A stretch of DNA of 64,000 bases from Paenibacillus qinlingensis (lineage in GTDB: Bacteria; Bacillota; Bacilli; Paenibacillales; NBRC-103111): contig NZ_JABMKY010000005.1 of NCBI RefSeq assembly GCF_013204845.1, positions 62,001 through 126,000 on the forward strand, read 5' to 3'. Below are positions 25,215-33,700 of the stretch, one piece after another; within the stretch, counting starts at the first letter, position 1; every line of letters begins with the position of its first letter. The translations under genes and the position numbers were made by a program. Under the pieces are notes generated by a model. It did not search any database, was not told the DNA's origin, and was given only the letters and a program-made list of their open reading frames with translations.

Positions 25215-27032
25215 GTGAAAACGGTCTTGCGAAAAAGAAGAAGCCGTGCTTCCAATTTGTGGGAAGGTGTTGTGGCAGCCAGGAGGTGGATGCTCGTCTA
25301 CGGACTGCTGATTTTCCTGCCGGCATGCATCATGCTGTTCGTCTATTATGAACAATCCTCCCGAATTTTGCAGGAGGAAGTGACCCAGACCATGCAGCAG
25401 ACGTTGAAACAGGCGGGTATTAATTTAAACTCGCGGCTTAACTATGTTCAGAACTCATCCAATACGATATTTATGAACAATAAGCTGTATGAGAATTTGG
25501 ACCCCGCTAATCCAATCATCGAGCGCATCGCCCAGTCGAAGGAGCTGCGCAATTTGCTCGAATCGGTTCAATCAGCGCCCGATATTGTCAGGGCACGTGT
25601 TTTTACCGATCCAGCGAATCTATACGGCTTCGATTTATTGAATCTTTTTCCGCTAGATAAGTTGAAAGAAAGCCCTTGGCACGAAGAGGTCTTGAATGCG
25701 GGCGGCAGCATCGTGTGGACGGGCATCTACGAAGAAAACTATCTGGACTCGGGGCCGGCACGGATTCTTTCTTGTGCCCGCATACTGAGACACCCGCGAA
25801 ATTTTGAACAAACGCTTGGCGTGCTTATGCTGGATGTCCCTGAGAGTCTGGTTACAGACATCATTTCTGAGCTTGATTTTCCGGCTCAAAGCAGAGTCTA
25901 TATGGTGGATCGCAGCGGAACTATCATTTACAGCGCGGAGCAATTCTTGATCGGCACAAAAGCAAAGCTCGCGAGCGAATCCGATGCTGAGGGAATTCGT
26001 GAACGGTCTGAAAGCGGCGTGGACTTATTTGAGATGCGTGCCCCCATCAAAGCTGCGGATTGGCGGCTCGTGCTGGAAGTGCCCAAGACTGGCCTGACAC
26101 ACCGTGCGACCACGTTAAGTCAGTGGTCAAGCATCGCGACGATCGCTGGTATGACGATTATGTTTCTAATTCTCGTGTTTATGTTAATGGCTTTTATTAT
26201 TAATGGAATGAACCGCCGGATCCAATCGGTCTTCAAGACGATCCGCACGGAGGGCGTAGAAGGGCTGGAAGAATCACGTTCAGATAAGGGCAGCGATTTT
26301 TATTTACTGGAACAAGTCGTCGATCACTTGGTGAATCGAGTGAAAGATTTAATGGAAGAAGCCTACCGATCGAAAATGATGGAGCGGGAAGCTGAGCTTC
26401 GTGCACTGCAGGCACAGATCAATCCGCACTTTCTCTACAATACGCTGGACACGATCAACTGGTTGGCGATCTCACGTGATGCCGATGATATCAGCCATAT
26501 GATCGAAAGTCTATCCGACTATTTTCGGCTCAGCCTTAATAAGGGTAAGGATCATGTCTGCGTAGCAGATGAACTGGAGCTAGCGAGAGTCTATTTGGAG
26601 ATTCAGCAGAACCGTTTCCCCTCTACATTCGAGTTCGTGATTGAAGCGGATCAAGAGGCGAGTCGGTGCGTCATTCCGAAGCTAACGCTTCAACCCATCG
26701 TTGAGAATGCGCTGTTACACGGTATCCGCAAGAACAAGCGCAAAGCTGGGACCATCTCCATTCGTGCGGAGCAGCGTGGCGACGAACTGGAGATATCGGT
26801 CAAAGACGATGGTATCGGGATGGAGGAGCAACTGGCCTCCAGCCTCTTGTCCTCATCGCGACCTTTGCTTCATGCCGAAGGAAGTGGCAGTTCGTACGGA
26901 CTTTATAATGTGAACGAGCGAATCAAGCTGCTGGCCGGCTACGAATATGGGCTATCTGTCCGTTCCCGTCTAGGCGAAGGCACTGTTGTGATCGTCCGTC
27001 TCAAGGCAATGAAAGAGGATAAAATTAAGTAG
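25215..27032 (+). CDS. YesM-type sensor histidine kinase
   Basis: A 605-residue membrane kinase with a GTG start and AAAAGGAG before it. The first transmembrane segment is near residues 25-45 (LVYGLLIFLPACIMLFVYY). An extracellular sensing domain of about 260 residues follows, then a second transmembrane segment (TIAGMTIMFLILVFMLMAF), a HAMP-like linker, and the His_kinase domain with the phospho-acceptor in LQAQINPHFLYNTLDTINW. The ATP-binding part has PIVENALLHGI and the glycine boxes VKDDGIGM and GSSYGLYNVNERI. It should sense an extracellular sugar, directly or through the binding protein, and phosphorylate the regulator encoded upstream. Confidence 0.93.
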   Translation: MKTVLRKRRSRASNLWEGVVAARRWMLVYGLLIFLPACIMLFVYYEQSSRILQEEVTQTMQQTLKQAGINLNSRLNYVQNSSNTIFMNNKLYENLDPANPIIERIAQSKELRNLLESVQSAPDIVRARVFTDPANLYGFDLLNLFPLDKLKESPWHEEVLNAGGSIVWTGIYEENYLDSGPARILSCARILRHPRNFEQTLGVLMLDVPESLVTDIISELDFPAQSRVYMVDRSGTIIYSAEQFLIGTKAKLASESDAEGIRERSESGVDLFEMRAPIKAADWRLVLEVPKTGLTHRATTLSQWSSIATIAGMTIMFLILVFMLMAFIINGMNRRIQSVFKTIRTEGVEGLEESRSDKGSDFYLLEQVVDHLVNRVKDLMEEAYRSKMMEREAELRALQAQINPHFLYNTLDTINWLAISRDADDISHMIESLSDYFRLSLNKGKDHVCVADELELARVYLEIQQNRFPSTFEFVIEADQEASRCVIPKLTLQPIVENALLHGIRKNKRKAGTISIRAEQRGDELEISVKDDGIGMEEQLASSLLSSSRPLLHAEGSGSSYGLYNVNERIKLLAGYEYGLSVRSRLGEGTVVIVRLKAMKEDKIK

Positions 27033-27039
27033 GATACAC

Positions 27040-27091
27040 CTAGAAAGTGTTGGATTGCCCCCTACATGACGCACCATCCTGCAGGTACAAT
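27040..27091 (+). promoter_or_regulatory. Promoter with the same upstream box, second ABC transporter operon
   Basis: CTAGAAA (27040-27046), GGATT (27052-27056), one extra G, then CCCCCT, and a TACAAT -10 at 27086-27091. The distance from box start to -10 is 46 nt here and 45 nt at 23381. The -35 region is poor, fitting an activator-dependent promoter. Confidence 0.55.
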
Positions 27092-27123
27092 GAAGCCATA
27101 AGTGCAGGAGGTGCAATCACAAT

Positions 27124-28089
27124 ATGAGCGAGCTTATCACACAATGGAATGGAAAGGCAGGGGAGGTCAAGGTTTCCCGCAAGCGTGAAGGCAGGTGGCG
27201 ACAGGTATGGCGGAACAGGGATACCTACTTGCTGCTGCTGCCAGGGCTGCTGTTACTGGTGCTGTTCAAATACACGCCAATGTATGGAGTGGTGATTGCG
27301 TTTCAGGAATATAACATTTTTGACGGGATCGTAGGAAGCAAGTGGGTCGGACTCGAGCAGTTTCGCAAGCTAATAGAATCGACAGAATTCATGCAAGTGT
27401 TCATGAATACGCTGCTCATTAGTGTATACAAGATCGTGCTGCTGTTCCCGATACCAATCCTGATCGCCCTGCTCTTGAACGAGATTCGGTTCCGAGCGTT
27501 CAAACGGACCATCCAGACGATTATCTACATGCCTCACTTTTTGTCTTGGGTCATCATTTCCGGCTTGTTCATGACGATCTTGTCTCCTTCCGACGGACTT
27601 GTCAATGCCGTCATCCAATGGCTCGGCGGCAAACCGATCCCATTTTTTATGGACAACCACGTATTTCGAAGCGTCGTCGTGTTCACGGCAGGCTGGAAGG
27701 AGATCGGCTGGAATGCGATCATCTTCATCGCCGCTCTCGCGAGTGTCGAGCAGGAGCAATATGAGGCGGCTTCGATCGATGGAGCGAGTCGACTACAGCA
27801 GATGTGGCATATTTCGCTTCCAGGCATTGTGCCGACGATCATCCTCATGCTCATTCTCCGTCTTGGCATGGTACTGGATGCGGGAACAGAACAAATACTC
27901 ACGATGTATAACCCTACTGTCTACGCATCCGGGGATGTTATCGGAACCTTCGTCTACCGGACGGGTCTCGGCAAGATGGATTACAGCTTCAGCACAGCGG
28001 TCGGCCTGTTCAATTCGGTCGTCGGTTTCATACTCGTTATATCCGGCAACTGGCTCAGCAAAAGACTGCTGAACCGTGGCATCTGGTAA
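27124..28089 (+). CDS. Carbohydrate ABC transporter permease, LplB type (second system)
   Basis: A 321-residue membrane subunit with the same plan as the protein at 1006: cytoplasmic N terminus, LLLPGLLLLVLFKYTPMYGVVIAFQEYN, about six transmembrane segments, and the EAA loop EQYEAASIDGASRLQQMWHI. AGGAGGTG precedes the ATG. It is the first gene of an operon with a second permease, a binding protein and probably the GH74 gene. Like the first system it lacks its own ATPase gene. The xyloglucanase-like neighbour suggests xyloglucan oligosaccharides as substrate. Confidence 0.93.
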   Translation: MSELITQWNGKAGEVKVSRKREGRWRQVWRNRDTYLLLLPGLLLLVLFKYTPMYGVVIAFQEYNIFDGIVGSKWVGLEQFRKLIESTEFMQVFMNTLLISVYKIVLLFPIPILIALLLNEIRFRAFKRTIQTIIYMPHFLSWVIISGLFMTILSPSDGLVNAVIQWLGGKPIPFFMDNHVFRSVVVFTAGWKEIGWNAIIFIAALASVEQEQYEAASIDGASRLQQMWHISLPGIVPTIILMLILRLGMVLDAGTEQILTMYNPTVYASGDVIGTFVYRTGLGKMDYSFSTAVGLFNSVVGFILVISGNWLSKRLLNRGIW

Positions 28090-28101
28090 GGGAGGCTTAA
28101 C

Positions 28102-28983
28102 ATGCATATCCGTAAAAGAACGTTCAGCGACTGGTCATTAGACATTTTCGTCTACGGCTTCATGATTGTGTTAGGACTGATTACCTTACTGCCTATGATC
28201 CACGTGTTCTCCAAATCCGTCAGTTCGGATTGGGCGCTTATATCAGGACGGGTGAGTCTGCTGCCAGTCGGTTTCCAGCTCGATACGTTGATAAACGTCG
28301 CCACTTCTTACACATTCGGCAGGGCTTTCGTCATATCGGCCATCGTGACAGTAGTTGGGACACTACTGAGCATTTTGGTGACGGCCATAACGGCCTATCC
28401 ACTGTCTAAGCGGCATTTGCCTGGCATCTCGGGAATCATGCTATTATTCGTCTTCACGATGCTATTTAATGGAGGACTCATTCCGAATTACCTGTTGATC
28501 AGGGAACTGCACCTGCTGAACAACCTATGGTCTCTCATTTTGCCAGCAATGATAAGTGTGTTCAATATGCTGGTGATCAAGAGCTATTACGAAGGGCTTC
28601 CCGAAGCGCTGGAAGAATCGGCGCGGATTGACGGTGCGAAAACATATGTAATACTGTTCCGCATCATTCTTCCGCTCAGCATGCCCGTGCTCGCTGCGAT
28701 CGCCTTGTTCTATGCGGTCGGCTTCTGGAACGACTACTTCAGCCCGATGCTCTACATTAGCGATCCGTTGCTCAAAACGCTGCAATTGCATCTGCGCGAT
28801 ATCGTGATGGAAAACGATACGGCAAACGCGCTCAACAAGTCGGCCGACGATCTGATGAATATGTCACCAGAAAGTATCCGGGCTGCTACAGTAGTGGCAT
28901 CTACCGTGCCCATCCTGCTCGTATATCCGTTCCTTCAGAAGTATTTTATTAAGGGTGTATTGATCGGTTCCGTCAAAGGTTAA
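28102..28983 (+). CDS. Carbohydrate ABC transporter permease, LplC type (second system)
   Basis: A 293-residue partner permease. It has an N-terminal transmembrane segment (IFVYGFMIVLGLITLLPMI), the EAA loop LEESARIDGAKTYVILFRIILP, and the family's end FLQKYFIKGVLIGSVKG. GGGAGG lies before the ATG, 12 nt after the first permease. A stem-loop follows before the binding-protein gene, as is common where the binding protein must be made in excess. Confidence 0.93.
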   Translation: MHIRKRTFSDWSLDIFVYGFMIVLGLITLLPMIHVFSKSVSSDWALISGRVSLLPVGFQLDTLINVATSYTFGRAFVISAIVTVVGTLLSILVTAITAYPLSKRHLPGISGIMLLFVFTMLFNGGLIPNYLLIRELHLLNNLWSLILPAMISVFNMLVIKSYYEGLPEALEESARIDGAKTYVILFRIILPLSMPVLAAIALFYAVGFWNDYFSPMLYISDPLLKTLQLHLRDIVMENDTANALNKSADDLMNMSPESIRAATVVASTVPILLVYPFLQKYFIKGVLIGSVKG

Positions 28984-28988
28984 TGGTG

Positions 28989-29024
28989 CATTAACGCCGG
29001 CGGAATCCATTCCGCTGCTTAATG
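28989..29024 (+). promoter_or_regulatory. Intercistronic stem-loop before binding-protein gene
   Basis: Outer CATTAA/TTAATG and inner GCGGAAT/ATTCCGC stems with a 2-base central gap form a long imperfect hairpin between permease and binding-protein genes. It lacks a T-run and could stabilise processed mRNA. Confidence 0.5.
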
Positions 29025-29059
29025 ATAAATCGTACTACCTATATAGGAGGGTTTAAAAG

Positions 29060-30589
29060 ATGAAGAAAATGATGAAATGGGCTGCGCTCCCTGTAGCCGT
29101 AAGTTTGATGCTTCTTACCGCTTGTGGTTCGAGCAGCGAAGGTGGGAAGGACACTCCTGCACCATCCGCACAGCCCGCAACTGCCGGTCCCAAGCCTGAA
29201 CTGAAAGCGCTTATGCGTTTGGGTCCAAACTTTGCTAAAGACCCGATCGCCATGATGCTGGAAGAGAAGACGGGGTACAAAGTTAATTACGAAGCGCTTC
29301 CGGTTGATAAGCCAGAGGACAAACTCAATTTACTGATTGCTTCCTCCGAGCCTTACGACATCGTCTCGACAGGTGGGGACAGCAGCTCTAAAGCGATCTA
29401 TGCTGATTATGCCAAAAAAGGCGCGCTGGTCGATCTAACTCCGCTCATTGAGAAGTACGGCAAAAACATCAAAGCATCCTTGTCCAAAGAGTCCCTGGAA
29501 ATGGCCAAAGTCGACGGTAAAATCTATGCGATTCCGACACGAACCCTCGAGTCGGTCGGCACGAGCCTGATGATCCGCAAGGATTGGTTGGATAAGCTGG
29601 GGCTGAAAGTACCGACCACGCTTGATGAGCTATTGGTTGTCCTCAAGGCGTTCAAGGAGAAGGATCCTGGTGGTAACGGAGCCAAAAATATTCCGATGTC
29701 TATTAAGGGAGACAATCCATTAGTCGACAACCTCGTCGGCGCCTTTGGTATGGTGAATGATTGGAACGATGTGAGCGGTAAGCTGATACCTCGTGCGATG
29801 AATCCTGCGTTTAAGGAGTATCTGACTTATATGTCCGATCTTTACAAACAAGGACTGCTCGATCAAGAGTTCGCGATTAACAAGGACGCAACCGTGAAGG
29901 AGAAGTTTACGAATGGTAAGGCGGGTGCCATCGTGTTGCATTGGGCCGACATTCCGGCGATTGACGATGCACTCAAGAAAAACATTCCAGGAGCTACGTA
30001 CGCGTACATTCCAGCACTGGCAGGCAAGACCGGTCAAGCAGGTCTGGCGCAGTCTTCCGGATTTGATAGGCTGACCTTTATTCCGAAAGCTTCCAAACAT
30101 CCGGAAGATGCGATCAAATGGATCGACGCCAAGCTAGAACCGGATACGTTCAAAAACATTGCAATCGGCGTAGAGGGCACGCACCATACGCTCAAAGACG
30201 GAAATTATTACCCGATATTACCGATTTTCAATGATGATCGCGGTTCTGCCAGCAACTATTTGACGGGTATTGATGAAACCAAATATCCGATCTATTGGCA
30301 GGCTCGCGTCCGCAAAGATGATCGGCTATACAAGGGCTGGGAATTTCTGAACAAGCTGCAGAAGCCAGAAGTGTTCAAGCAGAATCCACTGGGCTTGGCG
30401 CCTTACTTCCCGAATTACTCCAAGGAAAACGCGCAGCTCAACCAGATGGTCAATGATTATGCGGTCAAAATCATCGTCGGCGGAGAGCCGTTAACAGGAT
30501 TCGATGCCTTCACGGAAAAATTCAAAAAAGCCGGTGGCCAAACGAGCTACGACGAAATTAACGCATGGTACGCAACAGCACGTAAATAA
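29060..30589 (+). CDS. Extracellular solute-binding lipoprotein (second system)
   Basis: A 509-residue family 1 binding protein. The signal peptide ends in lipobox LLTAC (Cys near residue 22), then a Ser/Gly/Pro linker. Typical LplA-like stretches include MIRKDWLDKLGLKVPTTLDE, the FKEKDPGGNGAKNIP loop, and the C-terminal FKKAGGQTSYDEINAWYATARK end. TAGGAGGG precedes the ATG. It feeds the two permeases encoded upstream. It is related in layout to the protein at 2903 but is clearly a different family member. Confidence 0.93.
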   Translation: MKKMMKWAALPVAVSLMLLTACGSSSEGGKDTPAPSAQPATAGPKPELKALMRLGPNFAKDPIAMMLEEKTGYKVNYEALPVDKPEDKLNLLIASSEPYDIVSTGGDSSSKAIYADYAKKGALVDLTPLIEKYGKNIKASLSKESLEMAKVDGKIYAIPTRTLESVGTSLMIRKDWLDKLGLKVPTTLDELLVVLKAFKEKDPGGNGAKNIPMSIKGDNPLVDNLVGAFGMVNDWNDVSGKLIPRAMNPAFKEYLTYMSDLYKQGLLDQEFAINKDATVKEKFTNGKAGAIVLHWADIPAIDDALKKNIPGATYAYIPALAGKTGQAGLAQSSGFDRLTFIPKASKHPEDAIKWIDAKLEPDTFKNIAIGVEGTHHTLKDGNYYPILPIFNDDRGSASNYLTGIDETKYPIYWQARVRKDDRLYKGWEFLNKLQKPEVFKQNPLGLAPYFPNYSKENAQLNQMVNDYAVKIIVGGEPLTGFDAFTEKFKKAGGQTSYDEINAWYATARK

Positions 30590-30593
30590 AACA

Positions 30594-30639
30594 ATGCGGC
30601 AGGCTGACGAATTCGCTTAGGCGGTGCAGGCTGCCGCAT
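30594..30639 (+). promoter_or_regulatory. Intercistronic stem-loop before GH74 gene
   Basis: ATGCGGCAG (30594-30602) pairs exactly with CTGCCGCAT (30631-30639) around a 28-nt loop that can form further pairs. There is no T-run directly after it. It may lower read-through into the large GH74 gene or protect the upstream message. Confidence 0.5.
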
Positions 30640-30731
30640 CTGCTGTGCCTTTTCAGCAAAGTATCAGTACGTAAAGGGGGATGATTGCTGCAAGTTAAGC
30701 AAGATGAACACCATTATGGGAGGGAAAAGGG

Positions 30732-33700
30732 ATGATTGCTTTGGAATTTTCGAAAAGGTGGAAATGGCTCGGTTTCATGATGTTCTTCTTACTGATTGGT
30801 ATGTTGCTAGGATCCGCTTCTTCCGTCAATGCCGCTCAACAAGAGCCTTACAATTGGCAAAATGTAAGTATCGGAGGCGGCGGATTTGTAACCGGGATCG
30901 CCATACATCCAACAGAGCCGGATCTCGTCTATATTCGAACCGACGTTGGTGGAGCCTTACGATGGGACCCGGTTAATCAGAAGTGGATTCCATTATTGAA
31001 TGCGCTTCCAAGAGAGAAATACAATCTGTACGGCATTGACAGCATCGCCCTTGATCCAGCGGATCCGAATGTGGTTTACGTGGCAGCGGGCAAGTTCGAT
31101 TATGTCGGAGCTCCTTCGGATATTCTGAAATCAACTGATCGGGGAACAACATGGACGTCAACCGGTTTCGCTCCCAGGCATTATGGAAACGGCTCAGGAC
31201 GAGATTTGGGTGAACGGCTTGGGGTAGACCCGAACAACAGTCAAATCATTTACATGGGAACTCGTTATGATGGGCTGTGGAAAAGTACATCCGGCGCCAG
31301 CGCTGGCTCATGGGAGCAGGTTACTAGCTTTCCAACCCTTGGAGCGGCACCGACTGGACTCAGTTTTGTTTTATTTGATAAAAGCACAGGATCTCCGGGA
31401 ATATCAACTCAAACCATCTATGTAGGGGTTAAAGGCACCGGCATTTACCAGAGTGTGAACGGAGGGACGACATGGACGCTGATGAATGGAAGCCCGCTAA
31501 ATCCTCGTCGAGTCGTACTGTCCGGTGATGGCACTTTATATGTAACTTATGATACCGGCGTTACCAAGTTTGTTGGCGGCGTATGGACCGACATTTCGCC
31601 ACCAGCGACGGGAAGATACAACGGCATTACGGTAGATCCTACCAACCCAAACATCGTGATGACGGCGATTGAAGATGGTTCGAACACGCCAGCACCGATT
31701 TACCGGTCGACCAATGGAGGCTTGAATTGGTCGCAAATCACCTTCGTGAAACATCCGAATGTTCCTTGGTGGACGAGTAACTGGTTTGCTGCCAATACAT
31801 CAACCTTGACCATTGATCCGCATTTTCCTAAACGGGTGTGGTTAACCGACTTCTACGGCACATGGCGGACAGATGATATTACGGCAAGTCCGTCCCACTG
31901 GTATACGTACGAACAGGGGCATGAGGAAGTGGTGACGTTCGCCCTGCGCAGTACACCGATCGGAGCACCGCTATTGAGCGGGCATGCGGACGTCGACGGC
32001 TTGCGTCATACGTCGCTTACGACGTATCCAAGCGGCAAGTTCGGCAGTCCGTCTCTGGGCGATACAGTTTCGATCGACTTTCAAGAGAGTAATCCGAACT
32101 TCATCGCTCGGGTAGGTTCCACCCGTTATGCCGGCTCAGGGGGCGGCGGCTACAGCACCAACAACGGAGCAACTTGGACGGCATTTCCTAATCCGCCCGG
32201 AATCGCAGGCCGCATCGCCGTATCTGCTGGCAGCGAAACGATGGTCTGGGTCCCGCAGCACGGAAGCCCGTTATTTTCAACCGACCGGGGACAATCATGG
32301 ACACCGGGAACAGGGGCACCATCCGGAACCGTTCACGATTTCTGGGTCTGGTATCAACCGCTGGCGTCCGATCGCGTCAATACCAATACGTTCTATCTGT
32401 TGGAACGTAACACGTGGAAATTATTCCGAAGTATAGACGGAGGAGCGTCTTGGACGGTTGCGTCTACGTTGCCGATCATACCTGCGAAAACTCCTGCGTA
32501 TTTCAGCGTCAAGGCAGCTCCAGGTAAGGCGGGCGAAGTATGGGTCAGCTTGGATGGGGGAGGTCTCTGGCGTTCCAGTAACGCTGGCGATTCTTGGACA
32601 CAGCTGCCGAATGTGCAGCAGGCGACATTGTTTGCATTTGGTAAAAATAAACTCGGCTCTCCGAATCCCACAGTTTTCGTATATGGCAAGGTGGACAATG
32701 CCGTGGGTATTTTCCGCTCAGACGATTTCGGAGCTACCTGGGTGAAAATCGACGTAGCTGATCCGGCGATCGGCGCTGAAGCCAATACGATGGAAGGCGA
32801 CCGTCAGACATGGGGTCGTGTCTATATCGGAACGAACGGAACCGGTGTTTTTTACGGCGACACCTTGATGAGCGAAGGAACGGATACGGAGTCGCCGACA
32901 GCACCTGCGAACCTCTCATCTCCGTCGCATACGTCCACGAGCGTTAACCTGTCATGGACGGCTTCGACCGATAATACCGGTGTGGCGGGGTACAACATTT
33001 ACAACGCAGGTGTATATGTCGGAGCTACTACAACTTTTTCGAGTACAAACTATACGGTAAACGGCTTAACGCCAAGCACAACCTATTCGTTTACAGTGAA
33101 AGCCAAAGATGGAGCGGGCAATCTCTCGGCTGTGAGCAATTCGCTGAGTGTGACGACGGCACCTCCGCCGGCGCCGCCGACGAATCTGACAACAACATCG
33201 GCGACGCTCACGAGCCTCAGCCTGAGTTGGAGTCCGCCTTCCAATCTCTCAGGCGTAGTCGGATATACCATTTACGTCGGATCCAAACAGGTGGCTGCTA
33301 CCTCAGGCACGACGTATACACTCACGAACTTATTGCCTGACCGAACGTACACGGTTACGGTTCGTTCAGTAGATGTCGCAGGCAGCACGTCGGCAGCTAG
33401 CAATACGCTTGCTGCGACGACTGCCGCAGGTCCGGGCACGCTTGCCTTCATCGACGATTTTCAGGATGGGGTCGCGGATGGTTGGACGGCTGCAAACGGT
33501 ACCTGGTCTGTCGTAACATCAGGCGGGTCCAAGGTTTACAAGCAAGCTTCTTGGCTGTCGACGAATGCGTTCAGCACGGTGGATACCAGCTCATATGCCA
33601 ACTATAGCGTGGAAACAAATATCAAACTTACCCAGAATGATATTGACCTGGCAGCCGGTATTACGGCTCGCTATCTCGATTCGAACAATTTTTACTATTT

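Noticed and set aside
27370-28107. Long minus-strand open frames opposite the second ABC permease genes
   Set aside because: They are shadows of well-conserved plus-strand permeases, with no ribosome binding sites or recognisable domains.
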